NCBI RefSeq assembly: GCF_014635665.1
Contig: NZ_BMDG01000005.1
Location: forward strand, 186,001-250,000
Direction of reading: 5' to 3'
DNA length: 64,000 nucleotides
Source of the DNA: Isoptericola cucumis
GTDB taxonomy: Bacteria > Actinomycetota > Actinomycetes > Actinomycetales > Cellulomonadaceae
This document shows, piece by piece, positions 1 through 8,489 of the stretch (its first letter is position 1; every line of letters starts with the position of its first letter). Under the pieces are notes generated by a model, which was not told the origin of the DNA, did not search any database, and saw only the letters and a program-made list of their open reading frames with translations. A program made the position numbers and the translations under genes.

Positions 1-830
1 CCGCGGCGGTGCTCGGCGCCCACCCGCTCGGCCGCCCGATCGGCGGCACCCCCGACACGATCCGTGCGGTCCCGCGGGACGCCGTGTGGGAGCACTACCG
101 CTGGCACTACCGTCCGGAGACCCTCGTGGTCGCGGCCGCGGGCGGGGTCGACCACGACGCGCTGGTGGGGCAGGTGACGGACGCGCTCACGGGCGGCGGC
201 TGGGACCTGGACGCCGGGGCGCTGCCGCGCGACCGTCGCTCCGACGCGCCGGAGTCGGCCGGGGTCCCGGCCGAGGGCGTCGCGCTGACGGTGCGCCGTC
301 AGGTCGAGCAGGCCAACGTCATCGTCGGCTCCACGGGGCTGGCGGCCACCGACGACCGGCGGTTCGCGCTGTCGGTGCTCAACGCGGTGCTGGGCGGCGG
401 GATGTCGTCGCGGCTGTTCCAGGAGATCCGGGAGCGGCGCGGCCTCGCCTACACCACGTACTCGTTCGCGTCCGGGCACGGCGGGCTCGGGACCTTCGGC
501 CTGTACGCCGGCTGCTCGCCGGCGAAGGTCGACCAGGTGACGGACCTGCTGGTGGCTGAGCTGGAGCGCCTCGCGGCGGACGGCATCACCGACGCCGAGC
601 TGGAGCGCAGCATCGGGCAGCTCTCGGGCGGCCTCGTGCTGGGCCTGGAGGACTCGGGGTCGCGGATGAGCCGGCTCGGCAAGGCCGAGCTCGTCTACGG
701 TGAGCTGCTGAGCGTGGCCGAGTCGCTCGAACGCGTCCGCGCGGTGACCGCCGACGACGTGCGCGAGCTCGCGGTGGACCTGGCGTCGCGGCCGCGGTCC
801 GTGGTCCGCGTGGGCCCGTTCGGCGACTGA
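1..830 (+). CDS. M16 family zinc peptidase, C-terminal part (5' end outside window)
   Basis: The reading frame is open from base 3, so this is the last ~275 residues of a longer gene; the HxxEH zinc motif of the N-terminal half lies outside the window. What remains carries the M16 hallmarks: HPLGRPIGGTPDTI, the segment YRPETLVVAAAGGVDHD that begins the second half, and MSSRLFQEIRERRGLAY of the C-terminal domain. Actinobacterial members of about 430-460 residues (PepR/Rv2782c type) sit just upstream of dapB, as here (59-base gap). The family degrades small peptides, and the C-terminal half helps form the substrate chamber. The exact substrate cannot be told. Confidence 0.93.
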   Translation, partial: AAVLGAHPLGRPIGGTPDTIRAVPRDAVWEHYRWHYRPETLVVAAAGGVDHDALVGQVTDALTGGGWDLDAGALPRDRRSDAPESAGVPAEGVALTVRRQVEQANVIVGSTGLAATDDRRFALSVLNAVLGGGMSSRLFQEIRERRGLAYTTYSFASGHGGLGTFGLYAGCSPAKVDQVTDLLVAELERLAADGITDAELERSIGQLSGGLVLGLEDSGSRMSRLGKAELVYGELLSVAESLERVRAVTADDVRELAVDLASRPRSVVRVGPFGD

Positions 831-889
831 CCGGCCCGGCCCTGCCCTCCAGCGGCCGGACCGCGTCCGAGACACACGACGGGAGAGAC

Positions 890-1663
890 ATGACTGACAC
901 GATCCGGGTGGCCGTCCTCGGCGCAGCCGGGCGCATGGGCGCCCAGACCTGCGCGGCGGTCGAGGCGGCCGACGGGCTGGAGCTCGTCGCCCGCATCGAC
1001 GCGGGCGACACGGTCGACGCGTCCACGCTGGCCGGTGCCGACGTCGCCGTGGACTTCACCGTCCCAGCGGCGACCGAGGCCAACGTCCACGCGGCGCTCG
1101 ACGCCGGCGCGCACGTCGTCGTGGGCACGACAGGCTGGGACGACGCCTCCCGCGGGCGCGTGTCCGAGCACCTCGAGCGGGCGAACGACGGCCGGCCGGC
1201 CGGCGAGGGCCTCGGGGTGCTGATCGCCCCGAACTTCGGGCTGTCCGCCGTGCTCGCCATGACGTTCGCAGCGAAGGCCGCACGCTACTTCGAGTCGGCC
1301 GAGGTGGTGGAGCTGCACCACCCGGACAAGATCGACGCGCCCTCCGGCACGGCCCGGCACACGGCCGCGGCGATCGCCCGCGCACGGACGGAAGCCGGGC
1401 TGGGCGCGATGCCGGACGCCACCGAGACGGGCCACGAGGCTCGCGGGGCGGACGTCGACGGCGTGCGGGTGCACGCCGTGCGGCTGCGGGGCCTCGTCGC
1501 GCACGAGGAGATCCTCCTCGGCAACGCCGGCGAGCAGCTCGTCATCCGGCAGGACTCGTTCGACCGGGCGTCGTTCATGCCCGGGGTGCTGCTGGCGGTG
1601 CGCGAGGTCGGCTCCCGCCCCGGGCTGACCGTCGGCCTCGAGAACGTCCTGGACCTCGGGTGA
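890..1663 (+). CDS. dapB: 4-hydroxy-tetrahydrodipicolinate reductase
   Basis: Cytoplasmic NAD(P)H-dependent reductase of the diaminopimelate/lysine pathway, acting directly after DapA. The 257 residues match the family length. GAAGRMG at residues 11-17 is the glycine-rich nucleotide loop. ELHHPDKIDAPSGTA contains the catalytic H143-H144 pair and K147. The ATG at 890 follows GGGAGAG at a normal distance. Its stop overlaps the GTG of the next gene in GTGA (1660-1663), so the two are probably translationally coupled. dapA lies 7.4 kb downstream and dapF at 39.97 kb, so the pathway genes are scattered, as is usual in actinobacteria. Confidence 0.97.
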   Translation: MTDTIRVAVLGAAGRMGAQTCAAVEAADGLELVARIDAGDTVDASTLAGADVAVDFTVPAATEANVHAALDAGAHVVVGTTGWDDASRGRVSEHLERANDGRPAGEGLGVLIAPNFGLSAVLAMTFAAKAARYFESAEVVELHHPDKIDAPSGTARHTAAAIARARTEAGLGAMPDATETGHEARGADVDGVRVHAVRLRGLVAHEEILLGNAGEQLVIRQDSFDRASFMPGVLLAVREVGSRPGLTVGLENVLDLG

Positions 1664-2175
1664 GCGCAGACCGTCCGGGCGCGACGCCGGACCCGGGAGG
1701 CCGGGCACCCGCCCGCCGCCGGCTGCCGCGCGGGCTCGCCGGCGCGCTGGCGGTCACGGCGCTGCTCGCGCTGTACGTATGGCAGATCGCCGGTCGCGGC
1801 TGGTCGATGGTCGCTACCGGCGAACCGGTGCTGATCGGCATCGGTGTGGCCGTCCTGGTGATCCCGCTGCTGGTCATCGTGCTGATCGCGGTGGAGTACC
1901 GGCTCGCCACCCGCGTGCAACGCATGGCGGACGCCCTGGCCGCGGCGGGCGAGCTGCCCGTCGACGACCTGCCGCGCTCGCCGGGAGGGCGCATCGACCG
2001 CGGCGCGGCCGACGCCGCCTTCGAGGAGCGTCGTGCCGCCGTCGAGCGGGCTCCCGACGACTGGAAGGCGTGGTACCACCTGGCGTTCGCCTACGACGCC
2101 GCGAGGGACCGCCGTCGGGCTCGCGGCGCGCTGCGCAAGGCCTCCGCGCTCTTCCCGGGGTCCCGGACCGACTGA
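1660..2175 (+). CDS. Small membrane protein with a C-terminal TPR-like helix pair
   Basis: A 171-residue protein starting with a GTG that overlaps the dapB stop. After a basic N-terminus (residues 1-26) come two hydrophobic segments at about 27-47 and 53-77. A soluble tail follows with a helix-turn-helix reading DDWKAWYHLAFAYDAARDRRRARGA in part, which resembles one tetratricopeptide repeat. Proteins of this build are often found behind dapB in actinobacteria, but I know of no assigned function. Membrane-anchored scaffolding is a reasonable guess and nothing more. The coupled start argues that it is a real gene. Confidence 0.8.
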   Translation: MSADRPGATPDPGGRAPARRRLPRGLAGALAVTALLALYVWQIAGRGWSMVATGEPVLIGIGVAVLVIPLLVIVLIAVEYRLATRVQRMADALAAAGELPVDDLPRSPGGRIDRGAADAAFEERRAAVERAPDDWKAWYHLAFAYDAARDRRRARGALRKASALFPGSRTD

Positions 2176-2227
2176 GACCGCGCCGACCGAGGCCCGGTGA
2201 GGGCCGGACGGTCGACGGGGTGCGGTC

Positions 2228-2254
2228 GTCAGGGCTGTCAGGGCTGTCAGGGCT
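2228..2254. repeat. Three tandem copies of GTCAGGGCT
   Basis: Three perfect 9-base units (2228-2236, 2237-2245, 2246-2254) lie between the dapB unit and the convergent MFS gene. The last unit contains the MFS stop codon (TCA on this strand, 2247-2249). It may be replication slippage at a gene end. It forms no hairpin on its own. Confidence 0.75.
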
Positions 2255-3428
2255 CGCGGGGGAACGCCCGTCGCGCGACGAGGACGGCGACGCAGGAGGC
2301 CGCGACGATCGCCGCCCCGGCGAGCGCCAGCGCACCGGGACCGGGGCCGGCGACGATCACGGCCCCGGCGGCCGCGCCGAGGCCGATCCCGAGGTTCGAG
2401 GTCGCGTTGACGAAGGCGCCCGCCACGTCGGCCGTGGCGCCCTGCGTGCGCAGCGCGGCGGCCTGGAAGGTCGCCGGGATGGCACCGAAGGCCGCCAGCC
2501 ACACCCCCGCCGCGACGAGCACCCCGACCGTCGCGGGCAGCGCGAGCGCCACGGCGACGAGCGCGACGGCGATGGTCGCCATCGCGGCGAGTGTCAGTGC
2601 CCGGGGCGTGCGGTCCAGGTAGCGCGCCGCGGCCCACAGCCCGACGAGGCCGAGGGCCCCGAACACCAGCAGGGCGGGGCCGACGGCGGCCTCCGACAGC
2701 CCGGCGGCCAGCAGGATCACCGAGATGTAGGTGTAGACGGTGTACTGCCCGCCGAACAGGACGGTGTTGGTGCCGACCACGATCCCGAGCCGCTTCCGGC
2801 CGGCGCGGGCCCCGGACCGGTCCCGCGGGGGCTCCGGCTCGACGGCGACGGCGGGCAGCAGCCGCGCGACCAGCAGGGCCGTGGCGGCGCAGACGGCGCC
2901 GAGCAACGCGAACGACCAGCGCCAGCCCACCGCCGCCCCGAGCGACGTGGACAGCGGCACGCCGAGGACGAACCCGATGGTGCCGCCCGCCGTGACGAGC
3001 GTGAGCGCCCGCCCGGTGTACAGCGGGCTGACCAGCCGCGCCGCGTAGGCGATCGACACCGAGAAGAAGACGGCGTGCCCGAGGCCGCCGAGCGTGCGGG
3101 CCACCACCAGCATCGCGTACGACGGCGCCACCGCCACGAGCACGTTGCTGATCGAGTAGATGCCGAGCGTCACCAGCAGCAACGGCTTGCGGGGCACCGC
3201 CCGGGTGGCGACCGTCAGCGGGACGGCGAACGCCGCGACCACGAACGCGTAGACGGTGACGAGCAGGCCGGCCGTCGACTCCGTGACGTCGACGCCGCGC
3301 GCCAGCTGCGGCAGGAGGCCGACCGGCAGCACCTCGGTGGTGATGGCGACGAAGTTGGCGACCGCGAGGACGGTGATGCCGGCGGCGGCGTCCCGCACGG
3401 TCCGGGTGGGTTCGGGGGAGCGGGGCAC
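2247..3428 (-). CDS. MFS transporter, DHA1 type (SotB/AraJ-like efflux)
   Basis: A 393-residue integral membrane protein with about 12 hydrophobic segments. The first helix carries TTEVLPVGLLPQLA, which resembles the TEFVPVGLL signature of SotB/AraJ/NepI-type exporters of sugars, nucleosides or drugs. The second part has the motif RTLGGLGHAVFFSV. The start is GTG 3428, preceded by AGGATGAGG. The acetyltransferase gene ends 58 bases upstream on the same strand, so the two may form a small operon for detoxification or export. The substrate cannot be read from the sequence. Confidence 0.88.
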   Translation of the reverse strand: MPRSPEPTRTVRDAAAGITVLAVANFVAITTEVLPVGLLPQLARGVDVTESTAGLLVTVYAFVVAAFAVPLTVATRAVPRKPLLLVTLGIYSISNVLVAVAPSYAMLVVARTLGGLGHAVFFSVSIAYAARLVSPLYTGRALTLVTAGGTIGFVLGVPLSTSLGAAVGWRWSFALLGAVCAATALLVARLLPAVAVEPEPPRDRSGARAGRKRLGIVVGTNTVLFGGQYTVYTYISVILLAAGLSEAAVGPALLVFGALGLVGLWAAARYLDRTPRALTLAAMATIAVALVAVALALPATVGVLVAAGVWLAAFGAIPATFQAAALRTQGATADVAGAFVNATSNLGIGLGAAAGAVIVAGPGPGALALAGAAIVAASCVAVLVARRAFPREP

Positions 3429-3486
3429 CGCCTCATCCTTTCATCCGCCCTCGCGCGGGGCGTGGCCCGCTCGTCCTCCGAGAAGG

Positions 3487-3996
3487 TCAGACGGCCGCGG
3501 ACCAGCGGTGCTCGACGACGTCCCGCACGCCGGTGGCGAGGACGCGCTCCGTGCCGTCGGGTCCGAGGCCTGCGGAGGAGAAGAACCGCTCGCGCGCGGT
3601 GTCGTCGTCCATGATCCACGTGACGATCTGCTCCGCGCCGTCGGTGCGGAGGCGGTCGACGGCGGCGGCGAGCAGGCGCGACCCGTGGCCGCCCCGCTGG
3701 TGGTCGGGGTGGACCTCGAGAGCGAGGAGCTGGCCGGGCGCGACGGCTGCGAACCCGACGACGTCGGGCCCGTCGAGCGCGACCAGCACGGCGAAGCCCG
3801 GGCCCGGGGGCGAGGTGATCGCCTGGGCCCAGCGGGCCTGCATCGCGTCGGTGTCGAGTGCGTCGATGACGCCGTCGCCCAGCGCCACCTCGTGGGTGTC
3901 GCGCCACGCGGTCACCTGGACGCGGGTCATCGGGGCTTCGTCGCCCGGGACGGCCGGTCGGACCGAGACGTCGGCCGTCTCGCGGAAGAGTGCCAT
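3487..3996 (-). CDS. GNAT family N-acetyltransferase
   Basis: A 169-residue single-domain protein. The acetyl-CoA binding segment reads LEVHPDHQRGGHGSRLL (the Q/R-x-x-G-x-G/A type). It is preceded by the beta strands FAVLVALDGPDVVGFAAV and followed by the variable C-terminal helix FFSSAGLGPDGTERV. This is typical of small GNAT enzymes acting on amines, peptides or protein N-termini. The substrate is unknown. It probably shares a transcript with the MFS exporter behind it. Confidence 0.9.
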   Translation of the reverse strand: MALFRETADVSVRPAVPGDEAPMTRVQVTAWRDTHEVALGDGVIDALDTDAMQARWAQAITSPPGPGFAVLVALDGPDVVGFAAVAPGQLLALEVHPDHQRGGHGSRLLAAAVDRLRTDGAEQIVTWIMDDDTARERFFSSAGLGPDGTERVLATGVRDVVEHRWSAAV

Positions 3997-4099
3997 CCCG
4001 TCACCCTAGTGCCGGCCGACCGTCGCCCGGGCGGGGCGTGGCGTCGTCGTCCGCACGCCTCCTCGTGACGATCCCGTCGGCGCGCCGAGGGCCGCAGGG

Positions 4100-5020
4100 C
4101 TACTCGTCGACCGGATCCTCCACGAGGCGGGTGCGGGCCTCGTGGATGGTGATCTCGTCGGTGCTGGTCTCGGTCGTCGCGGCCCCCGGGACGTCGGTCC
4201 AGGTGGCGGTGCCGGCGATCCGGAACTGTCCGGCCCAGGTGGTGTCGAGGGTGATGGTCGCCGTGCCGGGGGCGGAGTAGGTGTGCGCCACCGTGTGGTT
4301 CGGGTACGGCGCGCCGGGGGTGTCGGTGACGAGCGGGCGGGTGCCGTCGTCGTAGTCCCACGAGTACTCCGCCGGGACGGCGCGCAGCGTGACCGGGACG
4401 CCCAGGAGGGTGGTGTCGAACTCCTGCGGGGTGTCCTCGGTGTACGTGATGGTGTCGACGTTGATGAGGGTCCAGCCGTCCGGCGGCTGCACGTGCAGCG
4501 GGGAGGGCCGGATCTTCAGGGACGCGAACTCGCGGGCTGCCGCCTCGGCCAGGTCGGCCGGGGAGACGCACTGCTCGTCGCCGGCGATGGTGGCGGGCCC
4601 CAGCTCACCGGTCTCCGGGTCGCGCTCCGCGCGGAACAGCGCCTCCATCGCGAACTGGTCGTTCTCGCACTCGATGCCGTCGTAGCCGACCCGGGCTTCC
4701 GGGCGGGCGCACGCCGCGGCGAACTGGGTCTCGGCCGATCCTGTGAGGCCGAGAAGCTCGCACATCTCGGGCGTGGCGCGCCAGTACACCCACTTCGACG
4801 GGGCCGACTCCTTGCCGGGGTTCGAGCTCGAACCCTCCAGCAACTCGTCCTGCTGTTCGAGCGCTTCGACGTTTACCGTCTCCTTCTCCTGATCTGTGTG
4901 TCCGGAAAAGTCATCGGAACTCCGTGCGGCACCCAGGGGTGCAGCAGAGGCGCTTGGTATACCGAGAGGTGCGACGAGCAACAGAATTGCTAACCAGGGA
5001 ACCATGCTTCGACGAATCAC
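4100..5020 (-). CDS. Secreted protein with a PKD-like domain, unknown function
   Basis: 306 residues. An N-terminal signal peptide (hydrophobic core LAILLLVAPLG, likely cut near ASA at ~26) is followed by an acidic linker. A region with four cysteines comes next (in EMCELL, AACARP, IECEN and EQCVS), probably two disulfides. The C-terminal part includes EYSWDYDDGTRP and TVAHTYSAPGTATITL, which look like a PKD/immunoglobulin-type beta domain. The GTG start (5020) lies 3 bases after the DUF6318 stop, with GAGGA inside the upstream gene, so the two are coupled. The first ~200 bases are clearly less G+C-rich than their neighbours. I do not recognise a function. Confidence 0.8.
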   Translation of the reverse strand: MIRRSMVPWLAILLLVAPLGIPSASAAPLGAARSSDDFSGHTDQEKETVNVEALEQQDELLEGSSSNPGKESAPSKWVYWRATPEMCELLGLTGSAETQFAAACARPEARVGYDGIECENDQFAMEALFRAERDPETGELGPATIAGDEQCVSPADLAEAAAREFASLKIRPSPLHVQPPDGWTLINVDTITYTEDTPQEFDTTLLGVPVTLRAVPAEYSWDYDDGTRPLVTDTPGAPYPNHTVAHTYSAPGTATITLDTTWAGQFRIAGTATWTDVPGAATTETSTDEITIHEARTRLVEDPVDE

Positions 5021-5023
5021 GAC

Positions 5024-5671
5024 TCAGTCCTCGGGAACGTCGGCGACTTCGACTATGACCCAGTCGTCTCCCATGAGGCCGACCTCGATCCGGCTGGCGT
5101 AGCGAGCGGTGTCGGTACTGAAGATCGTGTCGCCTGCCTTGTCGGTGACGCGAATCGCCGCTTCTTCGACATCAGCGTCCACCGGCCAGATTCCCGTGGC
5201 CTCGTCGCGCTGATACTTCTTTGTGACTTTGGCGGTGACCTCGCCACCTTCGAAGTGGTCATCTTCTTTGACGATCCGCTTCGCTTGTCCAAGTGCCGAC
5301 TCGCAATAGCCGCAAGTCTTGTGGGACATAGCCTTCCATTCCGAGGTGTCGCCGGTGGACAGCGTGTAGGAGCGCAGCGAGAGGAAGTACTCGGCTGCGG
5401 CCGCGGCGCCGTCAGCGTTCTTCTTGTCCATCGCCGCCGGGCGCTCGGGCTTCTCGACGCCCTCTTCGGTGGCGCTGGGCGTGGGGGAGGCGCTGGTCTC
5501 CTCGGGCGGAGCCGTGGTCGTGGTGCCCGGGTCCTCCTGCGGAGTCTCCGCTCCGGAGCAGGCACTGAGCAGGCCCACGGTGAGCAGGGCGGCCACCACG
5601 GTGGCGGAGGGTCGGGCCGACCGGCGTGCGGCGTTGCCGGTCGTCGAGGTGGCGCGTGCGGCGCGGGTCAT
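5024..5671 (-). CDS. DUF6318 family lipoprotein
   Basis: 215 residues. A long basic leader is followed by a hydrophobic stretch ending in the lipobox LLSAC (lipid-modified C38), then a threonine/proline-rich spacer of about 30 residues. The folded part starts with PERPAAMDKKNADGAAAAAEYF, where the SLRSYTLSTGDTSEW and CGYCESAL segments are typical of DUF6318, a family of Micrococcales lipoproteins of unknown role. It contains lysine- and isoleucine-rich stretches and lower G+C than flanking genes. It is transcribed first in a two-gene unit with the PKD-like secreted protein, so both probably act on the cell surface. Confidence 0.82.
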   Translation of the reverse strand: MTRAARATSTTGNAARRSARPSATVVAALLTVGLLSACSGAETPQEDPGTTTTAPPEETSASPTPSATEEGVEKPERPAAMDKKNADGAAAAAEYFLSLRSYTLSTGDTSEWKAMSHKTCGYCESALGQAKRIVKEDDHFEGGEVTAKVTKKYQRDEATGIWPVDADVEEAAIRVTDKAGDTIFSTDTARYASRIEVGLMGDDWVIVEVADVPED

Positions 5672-5810
5672 GCGGTCCTACTCCCGGGGCGTCGTCGGCT
5701 CGGTGCGACGCGTGCGGCCGCAGCGGCACGAGAGTAGCCCGGGTCACACGTACGCGGCGAAGTCCCAGGCCAACCCTGTGGAGAACCCGGAGCGGGCGTC
5801 GCGGTGCGGC

Positions 5811-6131
5811 TCAGCCCCAGCCCAGTGCCCGCAGCCCGGCCGCGGTGGCGGCGGCGAGCACGACCACCAGGATGAACGGCGCGCGCAGGGCGAGCGCGAG
5901 GGCGGCCACGGCGAGCGCCGGGAGCCGCGCGTCCACGACCACGGCCTGGCCGTCCGCGAACGTCTGCACCACCACGAGGGACACGAGCAACGCCACGGTG
6001 ACCAGGGTCGAGGTGCGCTGCACGCGCTCGGCCGCGAGCCAGTGCTCGGGGATGAGGTGGCCGGCGAGCTTGAGCGCGAAGCAGGCGAGCGACGCGACGA
6101 GCACGGTCGCCCACAGCAGGGCCGTCGTCAT
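5811..6131 (-). CDS. azlD: Branched-chain amino acid exporter small subunit AzlD
   Basis: 106 residues, almost entirely hydrophobic with three to four membrane segments, as expected for AzlD. The sequence FALKLAGHLIPEHWLAAERV is typical of the family. Its ATG (6131) overlaps the azlC stop (ATGA at 6128-6131). AzlC and AzlD together form a two-component efflux system for branched-chain amino acids or their analogues. The internal start was chosen because translation further upstream in this frame is arginine-rich nonsense antisense to azlC. Confidence 0.88.
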   Translation of the reverse strand: MTTALLWATVLVASLACFALKLAGHLIPEHWLAAERVQRTSTLVTVALLVSLVVVQTFADGQAVVVDARLPALAVAALALALRAPFILVVVLAAATAAGLRALGWG

Positions 6132-6859
6132 TGGGCCTCCTCGGGGCGCCCGCCGTCGCCGTCCTCGCGCTCGGGCCGGCCGGTCGCCGGGCGCGACACG
6201 AGCCCGACGACGATGGCGACCGCGGCGGCCGCCAGCACCGGGAGGCCGGCGGGGACGAGCGGGATCAGCGCGAGCGAGACGACGACGGCGAGCGCGGCCA
6301 CGACCTGCGCCCGCCGGGCGGCGAGCCGTGGCCACACGAGGGCGAGGAACGCCGCCCCGGCGGCCGCGTCCAGACCCCAGGCGCGGGGGTCGCCGAGGGC
6401 GTCGCCCGCGACGGCACCCAGCAGGGTGAAGGCGTTCCACAGCACGAAGACGCCGATGCCGGTCGTCCAGAACCCCGCGCGGACGGCGGCGGGCGTGCGC
6501 TGGCCGACGGCGACCGCCGTGGACTCGTCGATCGTCACCTGCGCCGCGGCCAGCCGCCGCCACCCGCGGACCTGCAGCAGCGGCGACACGACCGTGCCGT
6601 ACAGCGTGTTGCGCACGCCCAGGAGCGTCGCCGTCGCCACCGCCGCGAACGGCGAGCCGCCCGCGGCGACCACGCCGATCAGCGCGAACTGGGAGCCGCC
6701 GGAGAACAGCAGGAGGCTCAGGGCCATCGTCTGGGGCACGCTCACGCCGGCGACCACGGACAGGGCGCCGAACGAGATCCCGTACAGGCCGGTCGCGATC
6801 GCGACCGACGCGCCCTGGCGGACGGCGGCGCGCACCTCCGGGTCCCGTCGTCCTGTCAC
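6128..6859 (-). CDS. azlC: Branched-chain amino acid exporter large subunit AzlC
   Basis: 243 residues of the LIV-E/AzlC family. GLYGISFGALSVVAG and LLFSGGSQFALIGV near the N-terminus, followed by LLGVRNTLYG, are family hallmarks. About seven hydrophobic segments are present. The start is GTG 6859. With AzlD it exports leucine, isoleucine, valine or toxic analogues across the cytoplasmic membrane. No Lrp-type regulator is adjacent. Confidence 0.92.
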   Translation of the reverse strand: MTGRRDPEVRAAVRQGASVAIATGLYGISFGALSVVAGVSVPQTMALSLLLFSGGSQFALIGVVAAGGSPFAAVATATLLGVRNTLYGTVVSPLLQVRGWRRLAAAQVTIDESTAVAVGQRTPAAVRAGFWTTGIGVFVLWNAFTLLGAVAGDALGDPRAWGLDAAAGAAFLALVWPRLAARRAQVVAALAVVVSLALIPLVPAGLPVLAAAAVAIVVGLVSRPATGRPEREDGDGGRPEEAQ

Positions 6860-6941
6860 GAGCGCCAGGAAACCACGGGTCGGCCACCACGGCCGGAGAC
6901 GACCGACGTGCGGACGGCGCGGCTCGGGACCGTCGCGGCTC

Positions 6942-8414
6942 TCAGAGCGCGACGTAGACGGTCTCGAGATACTCCTCGAGCCCCGCCTCGCCGCCCTCGC
7001 GGCCGAGGCCGGACTGCTTCACCCCGCCGAACGGGGCGCTGGCGTCCGAGACCATCCCGCGGTTGATGCCGATCATCCCGGCCTCGATCTCGTCGCTCGC
7101 GCGCAGCGCGCGGTCGAGCGACGTGGTGTAGGCGTAGGCGGCGAGCCCGTACTCGGTGTCGTTCGCCAGCTCGATCGCCTCGTCGTCGTCGGCGAACGCG
7201 ACCACGGGCGCCACCGGGCCGAAGATCTCCTCGCGCACCACGCGCTGTCCCGCATCGACGCCCGCCAGCACGGTGGGGGTGTAGAAGCTGCCGGGCCCGT
7301 CCGGCGCGCTCCCGCCGGTGAGGACCTGGGCGCCGTGGTCCGTCGCGTCGGACACCAGGGCGTCGACCTTCTCGACCGCGCGCGCGTCGATGAGGGGGCC
7401 GACGTCGACGCCGTCGTCCCAGCCACGGCCCACGCGCAGCCGGGCGAAGCGGTCCGCGAGCCGCCGGGCGAACTCCCGGGCGAGGGAGTCGTGCACGAGG
7501 AACCGGTTGGCGGCGACGCACGACTGTCCGGCGTTGCGCAGCTTCGCGACCGTGGCGCCCTCGAGGGCGGCGTCGAGGTCGGCGTCGGCGAACACGACGA
7601 ACGGGGCATTGCCGCCCAGCTCCATCGAGCAGTTCAGCACCTGGTCGGCCGCCTGGCGCAGCAGCGAGCTGCCCACAGCCGTGGAGCCCGTGAACGACAG
7701 CTTGCGCAGGCGCTCGTCCGCCAGGAGCGGGCCGACGACGTCGCCTGCGCTCGTGGTCGGGACCACGTTCACCACGCCCGCCGGCAGGCCGCGGTCGGCC
7801 AGCTCCGACCGGATCACCTCCGCGACCAGCATCGTCGTCAGCGGCGTCGCGTGGGCGGGCTTGATCACGACCGTGCAGCCGGCGGCGAGGGCCGGCCCGA
7901 TCTTGCGGGTGGCCATCGCGATCGGGAAGTTCCAGGGCGTGACGAGCAGGGCCGGCCCGACCGGGCGACGGTGGACGTGCTGGCGGTTGGTCCCGGCCGG
8001 CGCCGTGCGCACCAGCCCGTCGGTGCGCACGGCCTGCTCGGCGTACCAGCGCAGGAAGTCGGCGCCGTAGAGCACCTCCGCCCGCGCCTCGGCCAGCGGC
8101 TTGCCGCACTCCGCGGTGATGAGGGAGGCGAACGCGTCGGCCCGCGCGACGATCCGTTCGTAGACCGCCCGCAGCAGCTCCGAGCGCTCGCGGGGGGCGA
8201 CGGCGCGCCACGCGGCGGCGGCCCCCGAGGCCGAGTCGAGGGCACGGCGCCCGTCGTCGGCAGAGGCGTCGGCGACGTCGAACAGCACCTGTCCGGTGGC
8301 AGGGTCGGCGACCTCGAACGTGCGACCGCCTGCGGCGGGACCCCAGTGGCCGCCCGCCAGCATCCCCGTCGGCAGGTGCGCGACGAGCGCGGGGGACAGC
8401 GGGGCGGCGGCCAT
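6942..8414 (-). CDS. gabD: NAD(P)+-dependent succinate-semialdehyde dehydrogenase family protein
   Basis: 490 residues of the aldehyde dehydrogenase superfamily. The catalytic cysteine is C299 in RNAGQSCVAANRF and the general-base glutamate is E265 in MELGGNAPF. The cofactor region contains TPWNFPIAMATRKIGPALAAG and KPAHATPLTTM. The closest family by motif is succinate-semialdehyde dehydrogenase (GabD), which oxidises succinate semialdehyde to succinate in 4-aminobutyrate breakdown. No transaminase gene is adjacent, so the substrate is inferred from motifs only. The ATG at 8414 was chosen over longer versions because CATACT lies 7 bases before it and the extension is non-homologous. Confidence 0.92.
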   Translation of the reverse strand: MAAAPLSPALVAHLPTGMLAGGHWGPAAGGRTFEVADPATGQVLFDVADASADDGRRALDSASGAAAAWRAVAPRERSELLRAVYERIVARADAFASLITAECGKPLAEARAEVLYGADFLRWYAEQAVRTDGLVRTAPAGTNRQHVHRRPVGPALLVTPWNFPIAMATRKIGPALAAGCTVVIKPAHATPLTTMLVAEVIRSELADRGLPAGVVNVVPTTSAGDVVGPLLADERLRKLSFTGSTAVGSSLLRQAADQVLNCSMELGGNAPFVVFADADLDAALEGATVAKLRNAGQSCVAANRFLVHDSLAREFARRLADRFARLRVGRGWDDGVDVGPLIDARAVEKVDALVSDATDHGAQVLTGGSAPDGPGSFYTPTVLAGVDAGQRVVREEIFGPVAPVVAFADDDEAIELANDTEYGLAAYAYTTSLDRALRASDEIEAGMIGINRGMVSDASAPFGGVKQSGLGREGGEAGLEEYLETVYVAL

Positions 8415-8421
8415 GGCACCG

Positions 8422-8427
8422 AGTATG
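8422..8427 (-). promoter_or_regulatory. -10 element of the aldehyde dehydrogenase gene
   Basis: CATACT on the minus strand, 7 bases before the ATG at 8414, with no Shine-Dalgarno between them. It lies back to back with the element of the divergent kinase gene. Confidence 0.5.
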
Positions 8428-8477
8428 CACGGACCGCCGTCTGCTCGACACGTGGCGGTGGGCACCGGGTCGGTCCG

Positions 8478-8483
8478 TAGGAT
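8478..8483 (+). promoter_or_regulatory. -10 element of the small kinase gene
   Basis: TAGGAT, 6 bases before the GTG at 8490. There is no ribosome binding site, so the message probably starts at the first base of the start codon. Confidence 0.55.
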
Positions 8484-8489
8484 CGCGCT

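Noticed and set aside
2228-2254. CRISPR-like repeat
   Set aside because: Head-to-tail 9-base units without spacers. The other tandem repeats (15819, 20758, 49320) are likewise spacer-less or in-frame.
5424-8480. A 1018-residue plus-strand open frame over azlCD and the aldehyde dehydrogenase
   Set aside because: Arginine- and histidine-rich translation with no domain, antisense to three well-supported genes; a product of high G+C.
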